A model generated the notes under the pieces. The model saw only the letters and a program-made list of their open reading frames with translations. It searched no databases and had not been told where the DNA came from. From positions 433,099 to 497,098 of the forward strand of contig NZ_CP061305.1 in NCBI RefSeq assembly GCF_018687755.1: a stretch of 64,000 nt of DNA. The letters are read 5' to 3'. Origin of the DNA: Polynucleobacter sp. JS-Mosq-20-D10. Lineage in GTDB: Bacteria; Pseudomonadota; Gammaproteobacteria; Burkholderiales; Burkholderiaceae. The translations under genes were made by a program, and so were the position numbers. This document shows positions 42,639 to 51,876 of this stretch, one piece after another. Numbering within the stretch: position 1 is the first letter of the stretch; the number at the start of each line of letters is the position of its first letter.

Positions 42639-43820
42639 GTGTCCGACAATCCAATATATTCTCGCTACTTGCAAATTACTATGAAGGTGATTGCAGCTTT
42701 GTGCGGTCTTACCTTGTTATTCTCTGCAGCCCAAAGTCAAGTGATTGGATTTGATGGCGAAGGATTGCTGCAATTTTTCCTGAGTCAAATACAAAATCCA
42801 GTGCAATTTAAATTACTGGTGGGCCTCGCCTTTTTAGTTGCGGGGATTTTTTTTCCAATGCCCCAGAAAAGTAGCGCAAGATTATCTGGACCAAAAGATT
42901 TACAATCCAGCGCATACCGCTTGTATTTGGTTAATAAGTACAAGATAGAAAGAAATGCGGTCTTAAATCAATTGGTTTGCCGCGATACAGTCTTTGCAAG
43001 TCTGGAAGAGGCTTTATCTTATGCACATGGACTAGAGTGCCCACCACAACATCCTAGCTATAAAGCTCCTACCTTGGATTCCTTAAAGGATAGTTTCCCT
43101 GAAACTAGTTCTGAATTAGCAAAGGTTGCTAACACCGAATCACCTGAGAATGCTTCACTCACGGTCGGGCAACAATCTAGAAATCCATTGCCTATCACCA
43201 TGATGATAGGCTCCTTGCTGTATTTAATTATTCTAGGTGGTATGTTTTACGCCCTTTCTCAAAATATAGTTAGTACTGGGATTGTTGAGGTTTCTAAAGC
43301 CCCAGAAGTTCAGAGTCCTGTAGAGGCCAATTCTAGTAACCCTAACGCTAGTGCAGAAGCGCCTAGTAGTGATGCAGTTCCTGCCGAACTTACTGCTCAA
43401 ACTGTAGCTATCAATGAGCGCTGGCTTGGGGTATGGGCATCAGAGGGCAGCACTCAAAAGCTGTCGATTACATCTACTGCTGTGAAGTATGGTAACGATG
43501 AGTTTTTATGGGTTGGAGCTCGCCCCAAGGGCGTTGTAAAGTGCTGCCCAGCTTTTTATGAGGGGTCAACCAATAAGGCTGAATTATTGACAAGAATGCA
43601 GGCTCAGCAAGCTTCGCCTGAAACCCCTACAATTGACTCTCAGAAGACTGCGGCCCTGGTGAATAACCTTGGTCAAGGTAATTTTAAAAAGATTGTATTG
43701 GCCGATCCATTTCTACGAAAATATTTCTTTATTTACGATCAGAATTATGTCTATCGTGTTGGTAGAGACGTAGGTGATAAATCGCCATTCATCTTTGAGC
43801 AATTTAAGAGGCAAGAGTGA
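42639..43820 (+). CDS. Polytopic membrane protein of unknown function
   Basis: The 393-residue protein has about three transmembrane helices (residues about 14-33, 58-76 and 184-207). A cytoplasmic loop with a Cys-bearing segment (LVCRDTVFASLEEALSYAHG) lies between the second and third. After a low-complexity Ser/Ala/Pro stretch comes a globular C-domain (RWLGVWASEGSTQKLSITSTAVKYG). A GTG start is preceded by AAGGA at good spacing. No family is recognised. It overlaps the next gene by 4 bp. Confidence 0.6.
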   Translation: MSDNPIYSRYLQITMKVIAALCGLTLLFSAAQSQVIGFDGEGLLQFFLSQIQNPVQFKLLVGLAFLVAGIFFPMPQKSSARLSGPKDLQSSAYRLYLVNKYKIERNAVLNQLVCRDTVFASLEEALSYAHGLECPPQHPSYKAPTLDSLKDSFPETSSELAKVANTESPENASLTVGQQSRNPLPITMMIGSLLYLIILGGMFYALSQNIVSTGIVEVSKAPEVQSPVEANSSNPNASAEAPSSDAVPAELTAQTVAINERWLGVWASEGSTQKLSITSTAVKYGNDEFLWVGARPKGVVKCCPAFYEGSTNKAELLTRMQAQQASPETPTIDSQKTAALVNNLGQGNFKKIVLADPFLRKYFFIYDQNYVYRVGRDVGDKSPFIFEQFKRQE

Positions 43821-44365
43821 GTGATATTGATAATCCAGCATCTAAAAAAGAAGACAAGCTTCATCCTATAGAGCACTTACGATTACTTCGCGAGACTACT
43901 CCTCTACAAAAAGTCATTAATGAAATAGCTGGTCGTCAATGCATCTTTTTTTATAATACTTCTTGGGTTTTTGATTTTTCTTTAAATAACTCAGATCAGC
44001 CATGGTCAGTTACTAAGCAGGTTTATTTTCGCAACTCCCGAAGACACAAATGTTTAGCCTTTGCCTTACCCTATTTAGTTATACAAATGAAGTTTTTAGA
44101 CGAGCCTAAATATTTGCGCGCAGTCGTGACCTATGGCGAAGATGTTGCCACGATGATTGGCTTTATGAGTCAGTTTGTTAAGCAAGAAAAGGGTACCAAG
44201 GTATGGGCCGAAAAACCTGGCTTTGATTGGGAGCCATGGAATATCTCTGCTTTGTTTAACCATCTCTTGAATGCCGATGGACGCTTTAATGAAATTGAGT
44301 TTTATCGCTATACCGATGCCTTTCATGTGAAATTAAAAGGTAGCTGGGAAATGATTAATGTCTAG
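43817..44365 (+). CDS. Protein of unknown function (182 aa), coupled to the membrane protein
   Basis: Start GTG overlaps the upstream stop (GTGA). The product is soluble-looking, rich in aromatic residues (CIFFYNTSWVFDFSL, FDWEPWNISALFNHLL, RYTDAFHVKLKGSW), without signal peptide or transmembrane helix. I recognise no family. The coupling suggests a complex with the 393-aa membrane protein. Confidence 0.6.
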   Translation: MSDIDNPASKKEDKLHPIEHLRLLRETTPLQKVINEIAGRQCIFFYNTSWVFDFSLNNSDQPWSVTKQVYFRNSRRHKCLAFALPYLVIQMKFLDEPKYLRAVVTYGEDVATMIGFMSQFVKQEKGTKVWAEKPGFDWEPWNISALFNHLLNADGRFNEIEFYRYTDAFHVKLKGSWEMINV

Positions 44366-44745
44366 TAGGTAGACCCGTTATTTTGATGTCAGTTTACATG
44401 CAGACTATTTGGATATAACTTAGCCTACTTGTACTACTTTTATTTATATTGAAGTACCCGGAACGATAAAATTCTATATTTATCAACAAGTTCTAATGCT
44501 TACTTTATCTATTGTTGAGAATCTTTCGATAGGCTAATGAAGTTACTGATTTATCTACTTAGAGAGTATTGTGAGGATAACTGTAGGCTTTATTTCCATC
44601 AATAAAATAGATATAAATCAATTACTTGTGAAAGGATTTCATTAGGCGAGAAAATACCTTTTACTTGCACAAATAGCTTTATCTTGCTTGCGAGAGCGTC
44701 TAGCATGGTACTAACAAGTGGACGCTTTTATTAGGAGATAAGGTC
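44366..44745. other. AT-rich intergenic region
   Basis: No gene is convincing in this 380-bp stretch. It contains a stem-loop AGCGTC/GACGCT (44695-44700 with 44721-44726) followed by TTTTATT just before the next gene. That could be a leader hairpin or terminator. The last 15 bp carry an AGGAGATAAGG ribosome-binding site. Confidence 0.5.
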
Positions 44746-44931
44746 ATGAACCAGTTCCAAGCGAAGAGTGATTTATCAGCAGTCTCAGCAACATTTATTC
44801 AATTAGAAATCGATGATCTGGTTAGGGATCGATTGCTTTGGCAGGAGAGGCTTGCAAGATCATTCAATCCCACAGAAATATTGCCAAATGTGATTCATCC
44901 ACTTCAGGCTAATATTATTAAGATATCCTAA
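44746..44931 (+). CDS. Small soluble protein of unknown function (61 aa)
   Basis: An ATG with a good Shine-Dalgarno (AGGAG) opens a 61-residue frame with an amphipathic middle (FIQLEIDDLVRDRLLWQERLARSF). It looks like a genuine small helical protein. No family is recognised. Confidence 0.45.
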   Translation: MNQFQAKSDLSAVSATFIQLEIDDLVRDRLLWQERLARSFNPTEILPNVIHPLQANIIKIS

Positions 44932-44945
44932 GCTGGAAAAAGCCC

Positions 44946-45152
44946 ATGAGGACATATATTGCCCCCGTTAGCTTTGCCTTACTAGTAATGATAGTGGGCT
45001 TCTACTTTTTTGTTTATGAGGCTAAGCCAACATCAGGACCTCCTAAATCTGAGGAGGTTGCGATGGACTCTGACGCTAAAAAACATTTTTCTTTTATCGC
45101 TGAAAAATATGCTTCTGAAGCTTCTCAAGCATCTGGAGCTTCAAAGAACTAA
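44946..45152 (+). CDS. Small single-pass membrane protein (68 aa)
   Basis: One transmembrane helix (residues about 5-24, PVSFALLVMIVGFYFFV) is followed by a Pro/Ser/Glu-rich, probably periplasmic tail with a short helix (KKHFSFIAEKYASEASQ). It lies 14 bp after the 61-aa gene, likely in one transcript. Function unknown. Confidence 0.45.
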   Translation: MRTYIAPVSFALLVMIVGFYFFVYEAKPTSGPPKSEEVAMDSDAKKHFSFIAEKYASEASQASGASKN

Positions 45153-45343
45153 GTCCATTAAGGTGCTTACGTTGAGGTCTTTATGAGCATTCTGGGCTTT
45201 ATTCAGAATCTATAGAGCCTATCCCTAGATATTATCGAGCAGGCCTCTTTGCAGCCTATCTAGGCTCCCTCACTACTTCTCAATATTGAATATCTCAGGC
45301 GTAGTAAGCTATGACCTTATTAATATCAAATGAAGTGAAATTT

Positions 45344-45901
45344 ATGACTGAATTGGATTGGGATTATTGGATTGCTAAGCAATATGTTTATACATGGCAA
45401 GCAGCTGCTTTAGTGCTTGGAGTAAACCCTCGTCAAATTAAATTTCCAAGAAGGGATTCTGCGGGAGAGCTTCATTTCGATCGGGAAAATTTTGAAGGCC
45501 TCTTTTCTGATTTCAAGCTAAAGCTAGATTTACTGATCGAGCATGCCTGGATGCAAAATTTTTCCGCTCAGAACATGCGGGTCGACTTAAAACGATTTTT
45601 GTATTGGGCTCACAATGTGGTTAAGTGGGACATGCCACAAAAGCTATTGTCCTTTGCTAAGGAAATTAATCTGCAGGATTTGGATGAGAGTGCGGATGAT
45701 AAAGCGAGCATTTTATTGGATGAGCGCGCTTCCTTGCAATTGATTTGGGCTTTAAGAACGATGCTGAAGGATCATCAGTTTGGCAAAACTGATCGGGAGC
45801 TCATTTATTATTTGGCAAAACAATATCCAGATCAATCGGCCTTTAAGCGCCTCGCTTTAGAGATGAGGCTTGCTGAGGCACAGGTAGCTGCTGAGAGCTA
45901 G
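45344..45901 (+). CDS. Soluble protein of unknown function (about 185 aa)
   Basis: The helical product begins with an aromatic domain (WDYWIAKQYVYTWQAAALVLG) and ends with a helical region (LIYYLAKQYPDQSAFKRLALEMRLAEAQ). The segment RASLQLIWALRTMLK DHQF lies between. I prefer the ATG at 45344 (weak GAAGTG upstream); an ATG at 45311 is also in frame. No signal or transmembrane helix and no family recognised. Confidence 0.5.
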   Translation: MTELDWDYWIAKQYVYTWQAAALVLGVNPRQIKFPRRDSAGELHFDRENFEGLFSDFKLKLDLLIEHAWMQNFSAQNMRVDLKRFLYWAHNVVKWDMPQKLLSFAKEINLQDLDESADDKASILLDERASLQLIWALRTMLKDHQFGKTDRELIYYLAKQYPDQSAFKRLALEMRLAEAQVAAES

Positions 45902-45918
45902 ATGATCGGCGCTTAGAA

Positions 45919-45958
45919 TCGCTCAGACCTGATTGAGGTCCAAGCGAGCTCACTTTTT
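45919..45958. terminator. Hairpin between convergent genes
   Basis: TCGCT..GACCT and AGGTC..AGCGA form two 5-bp stems separated by a 2x2 internal loop (45919-45947), followed by CTTTTTAT on the plus strand. It lies between the end of the 185-aa gene and the end of ahpF and could terminate the former. Confidence 0.45.
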
Positions 45959-47501
45959 ATGAGCGAATTAAATAATCAAATGCTGACAGTGATGCCTTTG
46001 CCCCTTCACCCATGGCGATGATAATTTGCTTGTAGGGGACAGTGGTGCAGTCTCCAGCAGCAAATACACCAGGCATCGAAGTCTCACCCTTTTGATCAAT
46101 GATTACTTCTCCGCGAGGAGATAAATCAATCACCCCTTTGAGCCAATCCGTATTGGGTAATAATCCAATCTGCACAAAGATCCCTTCCAGTGCCACATCA
46201 TGCATCTGATGATTAGCGCGGTCTTCATAGCGTAAGGTAGTTACCTTACCGTCGGCACCTAATACTTCCTTGCTTAAGGCGTTGGTAATTACCGTCACGT
46301 TGGGCATGCTGTACATTTTTTTCTGTAATACGGCATCGGCACGCAACTTAGTATCAAACTCAATTAGGGTGACATGGTTCACAATGCCTGCCAAATCAAT
46401 TGCAGCCTCTACTCCAGAGTTACCACCACCAATGACTGCGACCCGCTTACCTTTGTATAAAGGGCCGTCACAGTGTGGGCAGTAAGCGACGCCCTTACCG
46501 CGATATTCTTGCTCGCCTGGCACATTCATTTCGCGCCAGCGTGCGCCCGTACTCAGGATGACTGTTTTACTCTTCAGTACAGCGCCATTTTCTAAGGTGA
46601 TCGTGATTTCATCACCAGTCTTGCGTAAGCTCTTGGCGGTTTGTAGATTCATGACATCCACTTCGTATTCCTTAACGTGCTGCTCAAGAGCCATGACTAA
46701 TTTCGGGCCTTCAGTCTCTTTAACAGAGATGAAGTTTTCAATACCTACGGTATCGGCTACTTGACCACCAAAGCGCTGAGCTACCACACCAGTTCTAATG
46801 CCTTTTCTGGCAGAGTAGATTGCAGCTGATGCGCCCGCTGGACCGCCACCAATGATCAGAGAGTCGTAGGCAGCTTTAGCACTTAATTTTTCTGCATCAC
46901 GTGCCGAAGTATTGGTATCCAATTTAGCGGCAATTTCTTCGACACTCATGCGACCTTGACCAAAGACTTCACCATTTAGAATGACTGTGGGCACAGCCAT
47001 GATTTGGTATTGATCTACCAAACTCTGGAAAAGGGCGCCATCAATCATTTCGTGTTCGATGTTTGGATTTAGTGCGGCCATCAGGTTTAGAGCTTGCACT
47101 ACATCTGGGCAGTTGTGGCATGACAAAGAGATGAAAGTCTGAAAGCGCTTTTTACCTTCTAAGCCTTTGATGCTCTCAATCACATCTTGCTCAACCTTTG
47201 GCGGATAGCCACTAGCTTGCAAAATAGCCAAAATGAAAGAAGTCATCTCATGACCCATTGGTAGGCCAGAGAATGCAATACGAGCAACTTCATCTACCTT
47301 GCCTACGGTAAAGCTAGGAATATTTTGACTACTACCTGAGGTCTTTACAGTGATCTTGGTAGATTGCTCGGCAACTTCATTCAATAGCTCTAGCATTTGG
47401 GCCGATTGAGTACTGTCATCCAAAGTGGCTTTAAGAACAATAGGGCTCTCTATTTTTTCAAAATAAGCCTTGAGTTGGGTTTTGATATTGGCGTCTAACA
47501 T
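45957..47501 (-). CDS. ahpF: Alkyl hydroperoxide reductase subunit F
   Basis: AhpF uses NADH and FAD to reduce the peroxiredoxin AhpC. The 514-residue protein starts at the ATG at 47501 (AAGGA upstream); an ORF extension to 47567 would run through a hairpin. The N-terminal thioredoxin-like domain carries CHNC (C128, C131). The flavoprotein half has the FAD motif [19 protein letters not shown], the redox motif CPHC, the NADH motif [17 protein letters not shown] and the end [15 protein letters not shown] [15 protein letters not shown]. It is downstream of ahpC. Confidence 0.96.
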   Translation of the reverse strand: MLDANIKTQLKAYFEKIESPIVLKATLDDSTQSAQMLELLNEVAEQSTKITVKTSGSSQNIPSFTVGKVDEVARIAFSGLPMGHEMTSFILAILQASGYPPKVEQDVIESIKGLEGKKRFQTFISLSCHNCPDVVQALNLMAALNPNIEHEMIDGALFQSLVDQYQIMAVPTVILNGEVFGQGRMSVEEIAAKLDTNTSARDAEKLSAKAAYDSLIIGGGPAGASAAIYSARKGIRTGVVAQRFGGQVADTVGIENFISVKETEGPKLVMALEQHVKEYEVDVMNLQTAKSLRKTGDEITITLENGAVLKSKTVILSTGARWREMNVPGEQEYRGKGVAYCPHCDGPLYKGKRVAVIGGGNSGVEAAIDLAGIVNHVTLIEFDTKLRADAVLQKKMYSMPNVTVITNALSKEVLGADGKVTTLRYEDRANHQMHDVALEGIFVQIGLLPNTDWLKGVIDLSPRGEVIIDQKGETSMPGVFAAGDCTTVPYKQIIIAMGEGAKASLSAFDYLIRS

Positions 47502-47529
47502 GCTGAATTCCTTAGTGTTGAATCTTGAT

Positions 47530-47587
47530 GAGTCTATTGGGCAGGGTTTTTTTCCCATCCTGCCCAATAGACTCTCCGAAGAGAGTC
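47530..47587 (-). promoter_or_regulatory. Alternative hairpins between ahpC and ahpF
   Basis: Arms GAGTCTATTGGGCAGG (47530-47545) and CCTGCCCAATAGACTC (47559-47574) form a perfect 16-bp stem. GACTCTC (47570-47576) and GAGAGTC (47581-47587) form a second 7-bp stem with a CGAA tetraloop. The two share 47570-47574, so they exclude each other. On the ahpC-ahpF transcript no U-tract follows, which argues for mRNA processing or a regulatory switch rather than simple termination. Confidence 0.75.
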
Positions 47588-47619
47588 GATTGATTGCTAA
47601 TTACTTTTAACTTGGGTTC

Positions 47620-48183
47620 TTAGATCTTGCCTACGAGGTCTAAAGATGGGGTCAATGTTGCTGCGCCTTCTTTCCACTTAGCTGGGCACACTTCACCTGG
47701 GTGAGCAGCTGTGTACTGAGCAGCCTTGAGCTTGCGCAATGTCTCGGAGATATCGCGGGCGATTTCATTTGAGTGAATTTCAGCTGTTTTGATAACACCC
47801 TCTGGATTGATGATGAATGTGCCACGCAATGCCAAGCCTTCTTCGTCAATATGCACATCAAAACCACGTGTCAATGTATGGGTTGGATCTCCAACCAATG
47901 GGAACTTCGCCTTACCTACTGCAGGTGAAGTCTCATGCCATACTTTGTGTGAGAAATGAGTATCAGTAGTAACGATGTAAACCTCTGCGCCCATCTTTTG
48001 GAATTCAGCATAGTTATCAGCCGCATCTTCAATTTCTGTTGGGCAGTTGAATGTAAATGCTGCTGGCATGAAAATCAAAACAGACCATTTGCCCTTGAGG
48101 GACTCATCGGAAACAGTCACAAACTTACCGTTGTGGAAAGCTTGGGTTTTGAATGGAATTACTTGGGTGTTAATGAGTGACAT
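47620..48183 (-). CDS. ahpC: Alkyl hydroperoxide reductase subunit C (peroxiredoxin)
   Basis: AhpC reduces H2O2, organic peroxides and peroxynitrite. The 187-residue protein has the peroxidatic Cys in FTFNCPTE (C47) and the resolving Cys in GEVCPAKW (C166), marking a typical 2-Cys AhpC. The start at 48183 has a perfect AGGAG at good spacing; the longer frame to 48231 is not used. ahpF follows 118 bp downstream. Confidence 0.97.
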   Translation of the reverse strand: MSLINTQVIPFKTQAFHNGKFVTVSDESLKGKWSVLIFMPAAFTFNCPTEIEDAADNYAEFQKMGAEVYIVTTDTHFSHKVWHETSPAVGKAKFPLVGDPTHTLTRGFDVHIDEEGLALRGTFIINPEGVIKTAEIHSNEIARDISETLRKLKAAQYTAAHPGEVCPAKWKEGAATLTPSLDLVGKI

Positions 48184-48400
48184 AGGTTTTCTCCTGTAAA
48201 AATACAATAATTGGTTCACAACAGAGATCATTCTAGAGACTATTTAGATATTTGCATAATGAATAATTTATATATTAATGATCAATTTAATAGATCAGCA
48301 TATATAGCCTAGCTCTGGCCTTAACAGGGGGCCTTGTTGCTTAGGTTTTGCTTCAAGTCTTCGTATGACCGAGAAAAAATCCCCGTTATAAACTGATGCT

Positions 48401-49036
48401 ATGAAGCCGATCTTGTACTCCTATCGAAGATGTCCATATGCCATGCGAGCACGTATGGCGTTGAAATATGCCGGTATAGAGATTGAGCACAGGGAGATTG
48501 AACTCAGAAATAAGCCGCAATCTATGCTGCTTGCATCGCCCAAGGGAACCGTTCCGGTTTTATGTCTCGATGGATTCGTTCTAGATCAAAGCTTAGACAT
48601 CATGCATTGGGCGCTAGAGCAGTCTGATCCAGATGGCTGGGGAGTAGTTGACCAATCGAGTTCTCAATCTTGGATCAAGAAAAACGATGGCCCATTTAAG
48701 GCTTTACTAGATCAATATAAATATCCCAACCGATTTCCAGATCTTGATCGGGAAAGTGTTCTAAATAGCGCAATGGATCTCATGATTAAGCCCATGGAGG
48801 ATGCCCTTCAATTGAGTCCCTATTTATTGGGAGACAAGATATCTTGGGTAGACGTTGCTATATTTCCATTTATCAGACAGTTTGCTGCAGTTGACACTCA
48901 GCGATTTGAGGACTTGCCATTTACTGCGCTCAAGCAATGGCTCAATCAGTATCTAGAGTCTGAGTTGTTTAGCGCGGTCATGGAAAAGCATCCAATCTGG
49001 GTTAATGCCTTAGAAGGGTCTAGTTATCGAAGTTGA
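48401..49036 (+). CDS. Glutathione S-transferase-like protein
   Basis: The 211-residue protein has the GST/glutaredoxin-like N-domain with RRCPYAMRARMALKYAG (active-site Cys), a cis-Pro region GTVPVL, and DQSLDIMHWALEQ. An all-helical C-domain follows (SPYLLGDKISWVDVAIFPFIRQFAAVD). Its end lies 19 bp before senB on the same strand. A role in thiol or selenol redox handling in the selenoneine locus is inference. Confidence 0.8.
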   Translation: MKPILYSYRRCPYAMRARMALKYAGIEIEHREIELRNKPQSMLLASPKGTVPVLCLDGFVLDQSLDIMHWALEQSDPDGWGVVDQSSSQSWIKKNDGPFKALLDQYKYPNRFPDLDRESVLNSAMDLMIKPMEDALQLSPYLLGDKISWVDVAIFPFIRQFAAVDTQRFEDLPFTALKQWLNQYLESELFSAVMEKHPIWVNALEGSSYRS

Positions 49037-49055
49037 GAAGCATTACCTGTAGTCA

Positions 49056-50090
49056 TTGAAATCTGGGCTTGTGCAAAAAATCTCAATTACCATTAAGACT
49101 GAAAAAATAACCTTGTCGACAGGATCCAATATCACATCCCCTATTGAAATCGTAACGCCGGCACCACAAGGAAGTTTGCACGGAAATCGGATTACGGCGC
49201 TACGCTGGCAGGATTTCTTGGAGAAACTCGGCTATGCAGTTGCAGTGACTGAATCCTGGTCAGGTGAAGATGCCGCTATGCTGATAGCGTTACATGCCTA
49301 TCGAAGCTATTCATCCATCATGGCGTTTCATGAGCAGTGCCCTGATCGGCCAATTGTCTTGGTTTTGACAGGCACGGATTTGTATCGAGATATGGCAGTC
49401 CATGGTGAGGTACTTCATTCAATGGAGATGGCAGATCAATTGATTATTTTGCAGTCCTCAGCCTTGGATTCAATTCCAGCGCATCTGCGACATAAAGCCC
49501 GAGTGATTTATCAATCGGTTCGAGTTGATACCCCCGATACAGTTACAAGTACGGATTTCCCAGTAATAGTGATTGGTCACTTGAGGGAGGAGAAGGATCC
49601 TTTCTGTATCGCCCGTAGTCTTCCCTTGATACCATTCAATTCTAAGATCAAGGTCTTACATTTAGGCATGGCCATGAATGAACAAATGGAGCGTACTGCT
49701 AAGGTGTATAGCGAAACTCTAGCGCGTTACCAATGGATCGGCGAGGTAAGTCATGTTGAGGCATTAAAGGCGCTCTCTCAGAGTCGTCTGATGGTGATTT
49801 CTAGTCGGATGGAGGGCGGTGCTCATGTAGTTTCAGAGGCAATAGCGCTGGGGGTTCCAGTGATCGCTTCGGATATTCCGGGTAATCGAGGCCTGCTTGG
49901 AGATGACTATCTGGGCTACTATCCAGTCGGTGATGAGGTTGAACTTGCCAGCCTGCTATATCGCGCTGAAACCATGCCTGATTTTTATTCTGCACTTAAA
50001 AAACAGATTGATATTCGTAGAGATCTAGTGAGCCCTGACCGAGAGATGCAATCCATTCAAGAGCTGATGATTCAGCTTCTTGAGGATTAA
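49056..50090 (+). CDS. senB: Selenosugar synthase SenB-like glycosyltransferase
   Basis: SenB joins selenophosphate and a UDP-sugar to make a selenosugar, the selenium donor for selenoneine. The 344-residue protein shows the family pattern IVTPAPQGSLHGNRITALRWQDFLEKLG near residue 32 and a GT-B-type C-domain with SRMEGGAHVVSEAIALGVPVIASDIPGNRGLLG. The start is uncertain: TTG at 49056, GTG at 49071 or a later TTG near 49113 are all possible. The call rests on this pattern plus the neighbouring senA, selD and egtD. It is convergent with egtD, 12 bp away. Confidence 0.82.
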   Translation: MKSGLVQKISITIKTEKITLSTGSNITSPIEIVTPAPQGSLHGNRITALRWQDFLEKLGYAVAVTESWSGEDAAMLIALHAYRSYSSIMAFHEQCPDRPIVLVLTGTDLYRDMAVHGEVLHSMEMADQLIILQSSALDSIPAHLRHKARVIYQSVRVDTPDTVTSTDFPVIVIGHLREEKDPFCIARSLPLIPFNSKIKVLHLGMAMNEQMERTAKVYSETLARYQWIGEVSHVEALKALSQSRLMVISSRMEGGAHVVSEAIALGVPVIASDIPGNRGLLGDDYLGYYPVGDEVELASLLYRAETMPDFYSALKKQIDIRRDLVSPDREMQSIQELMIQLLED

Positions 50091-50102
50091 ACAAGGCATC
50101 AA

Positions 50103-51041
50103 TTAGACTTTTGCAAAGCAAACTAAAAAGTACTGATTTGGATCAGTCCAACATTGGATATCGGCGAACCCAGCGAGACGAAGTTTTTCTACAAAATTTT
50201 CCTGGGTATATTTATAGCTATTTTCGGTATGAATTAAATCACCTGCGCTAAAAGAAATAACATGATTTTGACTTCCATTGCTCGGGAGAGTCACCTGCAC
50301 ATCAGAGCGTGCTCGTAAGTGCATTTCAATACGGGACTGAGAGGTGTTAAAAAAAGCATGGTGTTCCCAATCCTGAAGCTCAAAGTTACTGCCAATGAGT
50401 CGATTGACATTGAGTAGGGTATTTAAATTAAATGCGGCAGTAACTCCCAAGGGATCGTTATAGGCGAGGTGCAGGGTTTCAGTATCTTTGATTAGATCGA
50501 CGCCAATTAAAAGTCCACCTTTTCCGTAGCACTCATGAGCTAGATTCATAAAAAACTGATCCGCTTTTTCAGGATCAAAGTTTCCGATTGAAGAGCCTGG
50601 ATAGAAAAATACTTTACGAAGTGCTTGAATATCAGGAAAAGCTAGTGGCAAGCTAAGATCGATGGCATGAGCTGACATCGCAATCTGAGGAAACTGCTTT
50701 TGTAGATCGGCAACGGCGGCCTCTAAATATTCTTTTGAAATATCGAGCGCTCTATATTGTTTTGGCGCAATACTATTGAAAAGTTGACTTCCTTTAATGC
50801 AATTGCCCGCGCCTAGATCAACTAAAACGTCACAATGAGCTACTGCATTAGCAATCTCATGCTGATAGGTATCCATGATCCATTTCTCTGTACGAGTTGG
50901 ATAGTATTCCTCGAGAAGTGTAATGACATCGAAAAGGTGTGAGCCGATATCGTCATAAAAAAACTTTGGCGATATCGATGGTATTTCTGCAGTAAGGCTT
51001 TGAAGTAACTCTTGAGTCAGTATGTGTTTCATGCAATTCAT
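50103..51041 (-). CDS. egtD: L-histidine N-alpha-methyltransferase EgtD
   Basis: EgtD trimethylates histidine with SAM to hercynine, the common precursor of ergothioneine and selenoneine. The 312-residue protein has LVDLGAGNCIKGSQLF (SAM site), RALDISKEYLEAAVADLQ, and the EgtD signature FYPGSSIGNFDPEKADQFF. It ends with a TENSYKYT region. The length matches EgtD (about 320 aa). It is the last gene of the long minus-strand cluster, 28 bp after the second permease gene. ATG codons at 51041 or 51032 could be used. Confidence 0.92.
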   Translation of the reverse strand: MNCMKHILTQELLQSLTAEIPSISPKFFYDDIGSHLFDVITLLEEYYPTRTEKWIMDTYQHEIANAVAHCDVLVDLGAGNCIKGSQLFNSIAPKQYRALDISKEYLEAAVADLQKQFPQIAMSAHAIDLSLPLAFPDIQALRKVFFYPGSSIGNFDPEKADQFFMNLAHECYGKGGLLIGVDLIKDTETLHLAYNDPLGVTAAFNLNTLLNVNRLIGSNFELQDWEHHAFFNTSQSRIEMHLRARSDVQVTLPSNGSQNHVISFSAGDLIHTENSYKYTQENFVEKLRLAGFADIQCWTDPNQYFLVCFAKV

Positions 51042-51069
51042 TATCTATGAAGATGTATTGGCGGGCGAC

Positions 51070-51876
51070 TTAACCCTGGTTATGCATCTGAATTCGACGT
51101 AGTTTATTACTGACCATATCCACAAAGATAACCAAGAGAAGCATTGCCATGATGACGGTTGATGCTTGCGCCTCTCGGAGCAAGGAGAGTTCGTAGTACA
51201 ACATCTGTCCCAGTCCACCCGCACCTACAAAGCCCAAGATTGTCGCCATGCGGATGTTCATTTCCCAGCGATACAGGCTGTATGAAAGCAATTGAGGTGC
51301 GATTCCGGGTAGCGTGCCATACAAGAAGCTGGCAACTCTCCCGGAGCCGCTAAGCATTAGAGCGTTACTAGGGGCTGTAGGATGATTTTCCAAGCTTTCG
51401 CCAAACAGTCTTCCCAAAACTCCAGTGGTGTGCAGCGTTAAAGCTAGGGTTCCTGCAAATGGTCCAAGGCCCACAGCCAAAACCATGAGAGCCGCCCAAA
51501 CTAATTCAGGGACGGATCGTAAGAAGTTGCAAATAAAGCGTGTTAGCCCTTTTGCAGTTGGACCAAATCTACCTGACACTGGAAGTGATAGTCCGAGACT
51601 CAAGGTGGCTGCAATGAGGGTTGCTAGGGCAGAAATTGCGAGCGTTTGTAAAACACCATACCAAATTTTATCTAAAAAATCCGCGCTCAGATCAGGTGGA
51701 AAAAATCGCCCAATAAACTGTGCCATATTGCTCAATGCTTCAAGTGTGAAGAGATTGGCTGGATTCAGTGAGAGATAAATAAAGCTGGTAATCGTTAATC
51801 CAAATACGATCAAGAGCGTCAATAGACACTTAAGACAAAATTGACGAGCAGGCTGAATATTGATGGGCGCGCTCAT
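51070..51876 (-). CDS. PhnE-like ABC transporter permease 2
   Basis: This 268-residue multi-pass permease has the phosphonate-type (PhnE) binding-protein-dependent transport fold. The cytoplasmic coupling motif lies in YGTLPGIAPQLLSYSLYRWEMNIRMATILGFVGAGGLG. I start at the ATG at 51876, which overlaps the upstream permease stop (ATGA); the frame extends upstream to 52053 but only as a shadow of that gene. Substrate is discussed with the binding protein. Confidence 0.88.
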   Translation of the reverse strand: MSAPINIQPARQFCLKCLLTLLIVFGLTITSFIYLSLNPANLFTLEALSNMAQFIGRFFPPDLSADFLDKIWYGVLQTLAISALATLIAATLSLGLSLPVSGRFGPTAKGLTRFICNFLRSVPELVWAALMVLAVGLGPFAGTLALTLHTTGVLGRLFGESLENHPTAPSNALMLSGSGRVASFLYGTLPGIAPQLLSYSLYRWEMNIRMATILGFVGAGGLGQMLYYELSLLREAQASTVIMAMLLLVIFVDMVSNKLRRIQMHNQG

